Source: an uncultured bacterium
Lineage (GTDB): Bacteria > Hydrogenedentota > Hydrogenedentia > Hydrogenedentales > JAEUWI01
Assembly (NCBI GenBank): GCA_937895305.1
Contig: CALAXS010000147.1
Location: 1-9,163 of the forward strand
Length of the DNA: 9,163 nucleotides
Direction: 5' to 3'
In this document: piece by piece, positions 1 through 7,604 of the stretch
Numbering within the stretch: the first letter of the stretch is position 1
How the letters are laid out: every line of letters begins with the position of its first letter
Translations under genes and position numbers: made by a program
Notes under the pieces: model-generated
What the model saw: the letters and a program-made list of their open reading frames with translations, nothing else
Told to the model about the DNA's origin: nothing
Database searches by the model: none

Positions 1-52
1 AACATAAGTAAAGTGGTGAAACTTTATTGCCAAAATACCAGGGTTTAAATTA

Positions 53-1456
53 ATGTCCGCTGATTTCTTTCTCACACCTGCAAACACTGTACCGCCACTC
101 GAACCGGAATACCGACCCGCGGTCCTCTGCAATCGCACCTTCCGCAAGGCCGCCGAAGATGCCGGACAGGCCGTCCCCCTCATCTTTGGTATGGAGCGTG
201 GCGATGGCTCGGTCTCACGCTACGAAACTATTGCCTTTGCCCGGGATGCGACCCAATCCGAAGCCAACCTCCTCTACGCAGAGCGCATCCTGAAATTTCT
301 GCTCTGGCAGCGCGGTGCCTGCACTGTTCATGTCGGTGGCCCGGCCCACATCGGTGAATACCTCCAGACCTGCTACCGGGAGGGTAGTCTTCGTGAATTT
401 GATGCCGACTTTATGGGCAACAGCGTCTATGCCCGACCATTTAAAATTATCGTGTGCACCCCGGAAGAGGTCCCCGCTAAACATGAAAACACGGCACCCC
501 TGGGTCGTCATCTGGATGGTTGTCGTATTGGCTTCGACCTCGGTGCTTCAGACCGTAAAGTCTCTGCTGTGGTTGATGGCGAGGCCATTTACTCCGAAGA
601 GGTGGTCTGGGAACCCCGGCAAAACAGTGACCCCGAGTACCATGTGAGCGAAGTACGAAAAGCCCTCGAAACCGCCGCTGCCAAGATGCCCCGTGTCGAT
701 GCCATCGGTGGTTCATCAGCAGGGGTCTATGTCAACAACCGCCCCATGATCGCATCCCTCTTCCGCGGGATCCCCAAAGAAAACTATCACATCGTTCGCG
801 ATATGTTTCTTAATTTCGCCAGGGACTTCAATGTGCCCCTTGCTATCGTAAACGATGGCGAAGTCACTGCACTCGCAGGGGCCATGTCCCTCGAAGAAAA
901 CGGTATCCTCGGTATTGCTCTTGGCTCCAGCGAAGCCGCAGGCTATGTAACTACCGACGGCAACATCACCGAATGGCTCAACGAACTCGCCTTCGCCCCT
1001 GTGGACTACAACCCCCATGCCGACCGCTGTGAATGGTCCGGTGACTATGGTGTCGGTGCACGCTACTTCTCCCAGCAATGTGTATTTCGTCTCGCACCCC
1101 GCGCAGGCATCGATCTCCCCGAAGGCGGTACCGACGCGGATCGCCTGAAGCACGTCCAGACCTTCCTTGAAGACGGTCACGAAGGGGCCACCAACATCTG
1201 GCGCTCCATGGGTATCTACCTCGGCTACTCCATCGCCCACTACGCCGACTTTTACGACATCAATCATGTCCTCATACTGGGTCGCTGCACCTCAGGTCGG
1301 GGCGGTGATCTCCTCCTCAATGGGGCCAACGACATTCTCAACCGCGAATTCCCCGAACTCGCTGCCAAAATTAATGTGCAACTGCCTGACGAAAAGAGCC
1401 GTCGCGTAGGACAATCCATTGCCGCTGCCAGTCTTCCCGTTATTGACCAGGCGTAA
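53..1456 (+). CDS. ROK-like ASKHA-fold sugar kinase (probable)
   Basis: 467 residues. Residues 1-155 form an N-terminal region I do not recognise. From about 157 the protein looks like the actin/hexokinase/Hsp70 (ASKHA) fold of ROK sugar kinases. The phosphate-1 loop is DLGAS at 162-166, in place of the usual DxGxT. A VNDGE segment at 266-270, followed by TALAGA, matches the catalytic Asp region of ROK kinases (D268 the likely base). A degenerate phosphate-2 loop LGSSEAAG is at 290-297, and an adenosine-side glycine segment lies near 407-424. The ROK zinc motif CxCGxxGCxE is not intact: only C326 sits in the matching region. No signal peptide or membrane segment is seen, so it is probably cytoplasmic. 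The start has a weak AGGG 9 nt upstream (40-43). It is 18 nt before a PIG-L deacetylase gene, suggesting amino-sugar phosphorylation. A non-kinase ASKHA regulator is the main alternative. Confidence 0.68.
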   Translation: MSADFFLTPANTVPPLEPEYRPAVLCNRTFRKAAEDAGQAVPLIFGMERGDGSVSRYETIAFARDATQSEANLLYAERILKFLLWQRGACTVHVGGPAHIGEYLQTCYREGSLREFDADFMGNSVYARPFKIIVCTPEEVPAKHENTAPLGRHLDGCRIGFDLGASDRKVSAVVDGEAIYSEEVVWEPRQNSDPEYHVSEVRKALETAAAKMPRVDAIGGSSAGVYVNNRPMIASLFRGIPKENYHIVRDMFLNFARDFNVPLAIVNDGEVTALAGAMSLEENGILGIALGSSEAAGYVTTDGNITEWLNELAFAPVDYNPHADRCEWSGDYGVGARYFSQQCVFRLAPRAGIDLPEGGTDADRLKHVQTFLEDGHEGATNIWRSMGIYLGYSIAHYADFYDINHVLILGRCTSGRGGDLLLNGANDILNREFPELAAKINVQLPDEKSRRVGQSIAAASLPVIDQA

Positions 1457-1474
1457 AGCCAAGGAACACAGACC

Positions 1475-2323
1475 ATGCAATTCTCCCAACCCAACGCCGA
1501 ATGCTACATCCCGGACAACACCGATGAAGCGGCTGCCCTGGCACGCTGCACCCACTTGGCTGTAGGTGCACACCAGGACGATCTCGAGATCATGGCCTAC
1601 CACGGCATCCTTGCCTGTTTCCAACAACCCCATAAATGGTATACGGGCGTGGTGGTGACCAACGGTGCAGGTTCCGCCCGCACCAATGTCTACGAAAACT
1701 ATTCCAACGAGGAAATGGTCACCGTGCGCAACGAAGAACAAAAGAAGGCAGCTTATGTCGGTGAATACGCCGCACAATTCCTCCTCAACCACCCCAGTGG
1801 CCACGTCAAATCCTCCGAAGACCACGGTGTCGTTGCCGACTACGTTGCCATCCTCAAGGCCACCCGACCCGAAGTGCTCTACACCCACAACCTCGCAGAC
1901 AAGCACGACACCCACGTAGGCGTTACCCTGCGCCTCATCGAAGCACTCCGCACCCTCCCCGCTGACGAACGCCCCAAAAAAGTCTATGGCTGTGAAGTCT
2001 GGCGAAACCTCGACTGGATGATTGACGACGACAAAGTTGCCTTCAACGTGTCCGCCCATGAAAACCTCCAGATGTCCCTCGTGTCCATCTTCGACTCCCA
2101 GGTCGTCGGCGGTAAACGCTACGACCTCGCAACCCAGGGTCGTCAACGCGCCAACGCTACCTACCACCAGTCCCACGGCGTAGACGAATGTACTGGCATC
2201 ACCTTCGCCATGGATCTCACCCCCCTCATCGAAGACGACACCCTCGACCCGCTCGAATTCACCCGGGCCCACATCCAACGCCTCAACGACGATATAGCCC
2301 AACGCTTCGACCGCGTCAAGTAA
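1475..2323 (+). CDS. PIG-L/LmbE family zinc-dependent N-acetyl deacetylase
   Basis: 282 residues, a normal length for the family. The diagnostic motif AHQDDLE is at 32-38 (family form xHPDDE), giving the expected zinc ligands H33 and D36 and catalytic base D35. A second motif KHDTHV at 143-148 supplies the third ligand (H147). Family members such as BshB, MshB and GlcNAc-PI deacetylase remove the acetyl group from N-acetylglucosamine-containing substrates; the exact substrate here cannot be read from the sequence. No signal peptide is seen, so it is probably cytoplasmic. The start is supported by AAGGA at 1461-1465, 9 nt before ATG. It lies 18 nt after the ROK-like kinase gene and is probably co-transcribed with it, which fits a small amino-sugar or glycoconjugate module. 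The Gln at position 34 replaces the common Pro of HPDD, a tolerated variant. Confidence 0.88.
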   Translation: MQFSQPNAECYIPDNTDEAAALARCTHLAVGAHQDDLEIMAYHGILACFQQPHKWYTGVVVTNGAGSARTNVYENYSNEEMVTVRNEEQKKAAYVGEYAAQFLLNHPSGHVKSSEDHGVVADYVAILKATRPEVLYTHNLADKHDTHVGVTLRLIEALRTLPADERPKKVYGCEVWRNLDWMIDDDKVAFNVSAHENLQMSLVSIFDSQVVGGKRYDLATQGRQRANATYHQSHGVDECTGITFAMDLTPLIEDDTLDPLEFTRAHIQRLNDDIAQRFDRVK

Positions 2324-2337
2324 CCACCACTCCTGTC

Positions 2338-2357
2338 ATTCCCGCGAAGGCGGGAAT
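2338..2357. repeat. dRS3-like palindromic repeat ATTCCC-N8-GGGAAT
   Basis: An 8-bp perfect inverted repeat (ATTCCCGC / GCGGGAAT) with a 4-base GAAG loop, 14 nt after the deacetylase stop. It fits the 20-bp dRS3 consensus ATTCCC-N8-GGGAAT described as a dispersed repeat in Neisseria; similar palindromes are scattered through other bacterial genomes. There is no following T-tract on the plus strand, so it is not a canonical Rho-independent terminator, though the RNA hairpin could protect the 3' end of the operon message. Confidence 0.6.
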
Positions 2358-2439
2358 CTCCGCGTTTACCCTCCTCACTCAAGTTGATGCAGAAGACAGC
2401 GCATGCACGCTATTTCTATTCCCGTGCAAATGCCCTCCT

Positions 2440-2460
2440 GTTTTGCTACACTCCAACGCT
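2440..2460 (+). promoter_or_regulatory. Possible extended -10 promoter for the helicase gene, leaderless start
   Basis: TGC-TACACT occupies 2444-2452, an extended -10 type element. A transcription start about 7 nt downstream would fall at roughly 2459-2460, immediately before the ATG at 2461. No -35 box is convincing and no Shine-Dalgarno precedes the ATG, which together suggest a leaderless or nearly leaderless message. Position is inferred. Confidence 0.35.
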
Positions 2461-4143
2461 ATGGCTAATAACGAAGACAGACCCATGATCATACAGTCCG
2501 ATCGCTCCATACTGCTGGAGACCGACGGACCCGCATTCGAAGATGCACGCGACTGCCTCGCAAGTTTCGCAGAACTCGTGAAATCACCAGAGCATATTCA
2601 CACCTACCGCCTCACCCCCCTCTCCCTCTGGAATGCCGCAGCCGCAGGACTCACCGCACCCGAAATTATTACCGGTCTGGAAACCTTCACAAAATACGAC
2701 ATTCCCCAGAACATCATCGTCGAAGTTGAAGACAATATTGACCGCTATGGTCGCCTAAAACTCTACCGTGGCGACGATGACCAACTTGTCATCCAGTCCG
2801 ACGACGAAATGCTCATCATGGAACTCCTCCACCACAAGGAACTCCAGCAATACGTCACGGGTACGCCCGACATGAAACGCATCCTCGTGAAGCCCGGTGA
2901 TCGCGGCAACGTGAAATGCGCCCTCATCAAGATCGGGTTCCCCGTCGAAGATCTCGCAGGCTACACAGAAGGCTCGCCCCTCGAAATTAATACACGCGAA
3001 ACCTGCCTCACTGGCAAGCCCTTCTCATTGCGCAAATATCAGATTGAATCTATCGCCGCATTCTGGGCCAACGGCTCCAACGCGGGTGGCTCCGGTGTCA
3101 TCGTACTCCCCTGCGGTGCGGGCAAGACCATCGTCGCCATCGGTGCCATCGCCACCTGCAAGACCCACACCCTCATCCTCGCCACCAACACCGTATCTCT
3201 CCGCCAGTGGAAAACAGAAATCCTCGACAAAACGGATCTCAACGAAGACGACATCGGCGAATACTCCGGCGAGAGCAAAGAAATTAAACCCATCACCATC
3301 GCAACCTACCAGGTACTCACCTACCGTAAAACGAAAGATTCGCCCTTCGAACACTTTAAGCTCTTCGACAAGGGCCAGTGGGGTTTGGTGGTCTATGATG
3401 AAGTACACCTCCTCCCCGCACCTGTTTTCCGCGCCACGGCCTCCCTGCAGGCCCGCAGACGCCTTGGACTCACCGCCACCCTCGTCCGTGAAGATGCACG
3501 CGAAGACGATGTCTTCTCCCTCATCGGACCCAAAAAATACGACGTCCCCTGGAAAGTCCTGGAAAAGCAAGGCTGGATTGCCACCGCGCTCTGCACCGAA
3601 GTCCGCGTAAAACTCCGCGAAGAAGAACGCTACCAATACGTCATCGCAACCAAACGCGAAAAATTCCGTATCGCATCCACCAACCCAAGCAAAATCACCA
3701 TCTGCCAAAAAATCGTCGATAAACACAAAGAAGACAACGTCCTCATCATCGGCCAATACCTCGACCAACTCCGCGAACTGCAAGAACACTTCAAAGTACC
3801 CATGATCACCGGACGCACCGGCAACAAAGAACGCCAACGCCTCTACGAAGACTTCCGCACCGGCCGTGAAAAACTGCTCATCGTATCCAAAGTCGCCAAC
3901 TTCTCCATCGACCTCCCCGACGCCAACGTCGCCATCCAGGTCTCCGGCACCTTTGGCTCACGACAAGAAGAAGCCCAACGCCTCGGCCGTATCCTCCGCC
4001 CCAAATCCGACGAAAGCGTCCTCGCACGCTTCTACTCCCTCGTCTCCCGCGACACCTGCGACCAGGACTTCGCCATCAAACGCCAACTCTTCCTCACCGA
4101 ACAAGGCTACCGCTACGAAATCACCCCCGAAGAAGACATCTAA
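2461..4143 (+). CDS. xpb: XPB/RAD25-type superfamily 2 DNA helicase
   Basis: 560 residues from the ATG at 2461, close to mycobacterial XPB (about 550). The N-terminal XPB-type domain spans about 8-165, with the typical stretch HTYRLTPLSLWNA at 47-59. The helicase core follows: R191-K-Y-Q-I, Walker A PCGAGKT 217-223, DEVH 313-316, TAT 338-340, the XPB-specific RED motif 343-345, and motif VI with QRLGR 506-510. XPB proteins are ATP-dependent 3'-5' helicases or translocases acting in nucleotide excision repair in eukaryotes; the bacterial role is less clear. The frame is open back to 2188, but that part overlaps the deacetylase gene and the palindrome and shows no family similarity; the 2461 start aligns with the family N-terminus (RPMIIQSD). 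An internal ATG at 2485 is less likely. No Bax1-type nuclease partner is visible next to it. It converges on the minus-strand vWA gene. Confidence 0.93.
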   Translation: MANNEDRPMIIQSDRSILLETDGPAFEDARDCLASFAELVKSPEHIHTYRLTPLSLWNAAAAGLTAPEIITGLETFTKYDIPQNIIVEVEDNIDRYGRLKLYRGDDDQLVIQSDDEMLIMELLHHKELQQYVTGTPDMKRILVKPGDRGNVKCALIKIGFPVEDLAGYTEGSPLEINTRETCLTGKPFSLRKYQIESIAAFWANGSNAGGSGVIVLPCGAGKTIVAIGAIATCKTHTLILATNTVSLRQWKTEILDKTDLNEDDIGEYSGESKEIKPITIATYQVLTYRKTKDSPFEHFKLFDKGQWGLVVYDEVHLLPAPVFRATASLQARRRLGLTATLVREDAREDDVFSLIGPKKYDVPWKVLEKQGWIATALCTEVRVKLREEERYQYVIATKREKFRIASTNPSKITICQKIVDKHKEDNVLIIGQYLDQLRELQEHFKVPMITGRTGNKERQRLYEDFRTGREKLLIVSKVANFSIDLPDANVAIQVSGTFGSRQEEAQRLGRILRPKSDESVLARFYSLVSRDTCDQDFAIKRQLFLTEQGYRYEITPEEDI

Positions 4144-4144
4144 G

Positions 4145-4288
4145 CCCCTCCCTCTTCCCCTCTTTCCTCTCCCTCTTTTCCCCTTCGCGCCTTTGCGTGA
4201 TCCTCGCCCATCTTCCCATCTTCCCCTTTGCGCCTTTGCGTGATCCTCCCTCCCATCCCCTCTTCTCTGTGTCCTCTGTGGTTAAATA
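4145..4288 (+). repeat. Dispersed pyrimidine-rich intergenic repeat, copy 1
   Basis: It starts with a pure pyrimidine run (4145-4186, 42 nt). Two modules follow, each two 8-bp units CCTT(C/T)GCG plus TGATCCTC, at 4182-4205 and 4225-4248. Then come two 9-bp units (TCTGTGTCC, TCTGTGGTT at 4266-4283) and AAATA. The same modules recur in the same order and orientation at 7756-7930 with different copy numbers. It begins 2 nt after the helicase stop. Reading frames in it give the low-complexity HAKARRREG / TTEDTEGTE-type peptides familiar from spurious database ORFs, which suggests a family that recurs widely; it has no plausible coding capacity. Confidence 0.8.
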
Positions 4289-4302
4289 ATCCCCTCCCCA
4301 TT

Positions 4303-4343
4303 AAAAAACGGCATGACCAGATCCTTTCGAACCCGGCCATGCC
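4303..4343 (-). terminator. Rho-independent terminator of the sigma/vWA operon
   Basis: Read on the minus strand, GGCATGGCC (4343-4335) pairs with GGTCATGCC (4318-4310) over 9 bp with one G-U wobble. A 16-nt loop separates the arms, and a run of six U (4308-4303) follows after one base. It lies 13 nt past the stop of the vWA gene. Confidence 0.72.
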
Positions 4344-4356
4344 AAGGAGAGCTGGC

Positions 4357-7008
4357 TTATCGTTGCAACAACGTTTTCGTCGTCACCACCAGGTCAATGA
4401 AGTCCTGACGGGCATCCTCCATATCATCCACTTCCTCCATCATCTTCCGTGGATTACCACCACCTGCGAACCCATTGTACGGCTGCTTACCTGCTTCCGC
4501 CCAGGCTACTACGGCATCGAGGTTGGCATTGCCCCGGTACTGCGAATTACGCACCACCAGACCGTAACCTGCGACGGCGGAGACAAACTTGAAGTCCGCC
4601 GAAGCATTCCGCGTTACCGCATCCCGCTTCACAGGCACCTCGATCTTGGCACTCACGCTACCTTCGGGATCCTTGTAACGCAGCTTCACATTCATCAGCT
4701 CATCGCTCAGTTCCCGTTCAGGGCGCGCATCCGACTCCGTAGCCTGATACTTCAACGCATCCACACCCGGCTGCGGCGACTGACCCGCTGGCACCAGCTC
4801 ATACAACGCCGTCACCTGATGCCCCGCACCAATCTCACCCGCATCTTTGGTGTCGTCGTTAAAGTCGCGGTCTTTCAACGCACGGTTTTCGTAGCCTATC
4901 AAGCGATAATGCCCGATGTGCTGCGGATTAAACTCCACCTGAATCTTCACATCCTTGGCGATAGTAATCATGGTACCCGACAACTCATCCACCAACACCT
5001 TCCGCGCCTCCGCAATCCCGTCGATATACGCGTAGTTGCCATTGCCCTTATCGGCGAGTTGTTCCAGCGTGGCATCTTTGTAATTACCCATGCCAAAGCC
5101 CAACGCCGTGAGGAACACATTCGACTTCGCATGCTCCGTGATGAGGCCCATAAGACCACCATGGTGGGTCACGCCGATGTTGAAGTCGCCGTCCGTCGCC
5201 AGGATAACCCGGTTGATGCCGCCGTCCACGTAGTGAGCCTTCGCAATGCGATACGCCGCTTCGATACCGCCACTGCCATTGGTGCCGCCACCCGCGTGGA
5301 GTCCTTCAATGGCGTTGCGAATTCGTTTACCTTCACCCACAGCGGTAGACTTGAGGACCACCTGGCTGCTGCCAGCATAGGTCACGAGGGCAACCCGGTC
5401 ACTGGGCCGTAATTCCTTGAGCAGGGCCTTCATGGACTCCTTCACCAGCGGGAGCTTGTTGGCATCGCTCATAGAACCCGACACATCCAGCAGGAACACG
5501 AGGTTCGCGTCGCCACGTTCTTCAGCATCCACTTCCTTGCCACTCACCACGACCTTGGACAGCCAATGCTCTGGCTGCCACGGACACGGTGCGACTTCCA
5601 CGCCCACACCAAAGGGCACATCACCCACAGGGGTATTGGGTACATAGTCAAAGTAATTAATCAACTCCTCAATACGTACCGCATTCGGGTCCGGCAAGCG
5701 CCCCTGTTCAATGAATCGTCGCACATTGCTATACGCGCCCGTGTCCACATCGATGGAAAACGTCGACAACGGCTTCTGCAACACCGAAGCGAAGGCCTTC
5801 TCCTCGATAGGGAGGTAGGCTTCGCCGGATTGCCGCGGATAGGCGAAATAATAATCCCGCGATGGCTGACTATCCCCCAAATAGCCCAATGCCTCCAATT
5901 CATCCACTAGCTCAGGCGAAGGTAATCCATCCGTTGCAATATCCGGGCGTGTCCTGTTGGCCAGTGCGCCACCAGCGCGGCCACCAGCGCGGCCACCGCC
6001 CCCGCCAAAGCCTCCAGCACCAATTCCAGCACCAACGCTGCTATTAAAAAAGAGTTGTTCCGTTGTAATTTCTGGTAACGACTCCTCCTCAGCTTTTACC
6101 ACAGGCACACTTCGTTGCAGTAATGGTTGTGCTGGTGGCGCAGCTACAGCTACTGGAGCAGGCTTGGCTAGCTCGGCAGCTCGCTGTAGCCTATCAGCAG
6201 CAACCGCCTGTTGCCCGCTGATGCTGCCGACTTCAAGGTCATCCCATTCCTCGAATTTCTTCGCTTCCTGCTTCAACATTATAGGTGCGGGTATGGAAGA
6301 AGCCATTGGCTCTGCTTGTGTGCCAGCCGAGCCACTCGTTGTGTCTCCCAGATAGCCCAAGGCTTCCATCTGTGCTTCTACTTCTGCTGGAATATCAGCG
6401 GAATTCTTTTCCAGCAATCCATACTGCTCGCCCATTCCAGCATTAATGAGCTCTTCTTCGATCGTATCCATTTCCTTTTCAATTCCATCCAGGTCTTTGC
6501 CGCTTTCTATCTCCGACAAAAACCGTCGGGGACTCGCTTGTGCGCTTCCAGCGGGATTATTTATATCCGTAATCAGAAAACGTTCCACTCCCTCCGGTAA
6601 TCGCTCAATACGAGCACGCAATGTTTCCTGTCTGTCAGCCAACTCCATGCGCTCACTTTTTGTTGGCACGATATACCCATTCAACACCAACCCCACCCCC
6701 AACAACGCACAGGCTGCCAGTGCAAAGGCAGGGCGAAACAGGAAAAACGGCTTTTTAGCGGGGGCTTCCCCCTGCGCGGCTTCCTTGAAAACTTCCGCGC
6801 GTTGTTCTGCGTCGAGTTCCACCGCAGTTTCTTCCGTCGAAAGTGCCTCTACAGAGAGGTCCACCACCTGACGCAACGTAGCCACCTCTGCCCGCGCCTC
6901 AGCGTTCTCTTCCAGTTTCAGCGCCGCTTCAATGGCAGCATGCTCCTCGGTCTCCAGCTCATTCAGCACATAATCCATGAGCCGTGGATCGTCTTTTGTG
7001 ATTTTCAT
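4357..7008 (-). CDS. Membrane anti-sigma-like / YfbK-type von Willebrand A fusion protein
   Basis: 883 residues from the ATG at 7008 (GGAG at 7020-7017, 8 nt upstream); an ATG 57 nt earlier lies inside the sigma gene and is less likely. Residues 1-92 are cytoplasmic, acidic and helical, beginning DPRLMDYVLNELE, as in anti-sigma factors of this type; no HxxxCxxC zinc motif is present. One membrane segment spans about 93-112. Residues 113-385 are an extracytoplasmic charged/low-complexity linker with two LGYLGD motifs (217-222, 374-379) and a Gly-rich stretch (326-348). A YfbK-type vWF N-terminal region (about 388-490) precedes the vWA domain (about 501-680). That domain carries a complete MIDAS: D508, S510, S512 (DVSGS), T576, D606. 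The C-terminus (about 690-875) resembles the YfbK C-terminal domain. It follows the ECF sigma gene by 13 nt. Sigma control by this protein is inferred from that pairing and the N-terminus. GC content drops in part of the linker. Confidence 0.85.
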   Translation of the reverse strand: MKITKDDPRLMDYVLNELETEEHAAIEAALKLEENAEARAEVATLRQVVDLSVEALSTEETAVELDAEQRAEVFKEAAQGEAPAKKPFFLFRPAFALAACALLGVGLVLNGYIVPTKSERMELADRQETLRARIERLPEGVERFLITDINNPAGSAQASPRRFLSEIESGKDLDGIEKEMDTIEEELINAGMGEQYGLLEKNSADIPAEVEAQMEALGYLGDTTSGSAGTQAEPMASSIPAPIMLKQEAKKFEEWDDLEVGSISGQQAVAADRLQRAAELAKPAPVAVAAPPAQPLLQRSVPVVKAEEESLPEITTEQLFFNSSVGAGIGAGGFGGGGGRAGGRAGGALANRTRPDIATDGLPSPELVDELEALGYLGDSQPSRDYYFAYPRQSGEAYLPIEEKAFASVLQKPLSTFSIDVDTGAYSNVRRFIEQGRLPDPNAVRIEELINYFDYVPNTPVGDVPFGVGVEVAPCPWQPEHWLSKVVVSGKEVDAEERGDANLVFLLDVSGSMSDANKLPLVKESMKALLKELRPSDRVALVTYAGSSQVVLKSTAVGEGKRIRNAIEGLHAGGGTNGSGGIEAAYRIAKAHYVDGGINRVILATDGDFNIGVTHHGGLMGLITEHAKSNVFLTALGFGMGNYKDATLEQLADKGNGNYAYIDGIAEARKVLVDELSGTMITIAKDVKIQVEFNPQHIGHYRLIGYENRALKDRDFNDDTKDAGEIGAGHQVTALYELVPAGQSPQPGVDALKYQATESDARPERELSDELMNVKLRYKDPEGSVSAKIEVPVKRDAVTRNASADFKFVSAVAGYGLVVRNSQYRGNANLDAVVAWAEAGKQPYNGFAGGGNPRKMMEEVDDMEDARQDFIDLVVTTKTLLQR

Positions 7009-7021
7009 GACCCCGTCTCCT

Positions 7022-7555
7022 TTATAGTTCGGTGGCCAGATTAAGCTGGCCCCGTAGTTTTTCACGCAAAGTTTTCAACGCACTGTGGATGTGATAACGC
7101 ACCTGATTCGTCGTCTGCCCTGTCACATCCCCGATTTCCTTATACGAAAGCCTATCCTGAAACTTCAGGCGAAAAGCCTCCTCCTGTGCATCCGGCAAAG
7201 CCTTCATTGCCGCCTGAATCATGGCCCCCGTCTCCTCATTCTCTGCCACTACATTCGGCGGTGCCGCCGTACTGGCCTGCGTCGCCATCTCTACATCACT
7301 GAGCGGTCGCATACGCTGCTCCTTTTTCACGACGTCCAGGGCACGATTCCGACACACACGATAGAGCCAGGGCGCCAAATGCCCATCCACCTGCGCCTGC
7401 TCCGCCACACACAACTTAAAGAACGTGTCCTGCACGACATCCTGCGCGGTCTCCAACGACCCCGTAAACCGCTGTGCATAGCGGATCAACGGCGTCTCAT
7501 ACCGCGCCATAGCGTCTCGTACCCATTCTGTTCGGGTTAAATTTTCACTACTCAT
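7022..7555 (-). CDS. ECF (sigma-70 family) RNA polymerase sigma factor
   Basis: 177 residues from the ATG at 7555, chosen because AAGGA (7569-7565) sits 9 nt upstream and family similarity begins just after it; the ATG at 7633 would add 26 residues without similarity. Region 2 covers about 17-83 and includes AQDVVQDTFFKL (37-48), the core-binding/-10 element, and PWLYRVCRNRALD (62-74). Region 4 covers about 113-168: the ALPDAQEEAF helix, then the helix-turn-helix LSYKEIGDVTGQTTNQVRYHIHSAL (-35 recognition). The 29-residue linker has no sigma-70 region 3, so this is a two-domain ECF factor. It directs RNA polymerase to a specific regulon. The next gene (13 nt away) encodes a membrane protein with an anti-sigma-like cytoplasmic end, so it is probably held inactive until that partner is triggered. 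No GGAAC/CGTC-type ECF promoter is seen upstream, so autoregulation is not evident. Confidence 0.93.
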   Translation of the reverse strand: MSSENLTRTEWVRDAMARYETPLIRYAQRFTGSLETAQDVVQDTFFKLCVAEQAQVDGHLAPWLYRVCRNRALDVVKKEQRMRPLSDVEMATQASTAAPPNVVAENEETGAMIQAAMKALPDAQEEAFRLKFQDRLSYKEIGDVTGQTTNQVRYHIHSALKTLREKLRGQLNLATEL

Positions 7556-7604
7556 CGGCGAAATTCCTTTCCGCCCGTTACTTTCATAACCATCACACTC
7601 TCCT

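Noticed and set aside
1292..2302. 336-residue open frame on the minus strand opposite the deacetylase
   Set aside because: It is the antisense shadow of two well-supported genes; its Val/Gly-rich composition and lack of a recognisable domain argue against coding.
2188..2460. N-terminal extension of the helicase frame
   Set aside because: It overlaps the deacetylase gene and the palindromic repeat, is Pro/His/Arg-rich, and adds 91 residues absent from XPB proteins.
3025..3837. 270-residue minus-strand frame opposite the helicase
   Set aside because: It lies entirely within the helicase gene, is Phe/Val/Gly-rich from reversed codons, and has no family features.
4228..5412. 394-residue plus-strand frame opposite the vWA gene
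   Set aside because: Rich in Arg, His and Ile as expected from antisense translation; it starts inside the dispersed repeat and overlaps a gene with clear domains.
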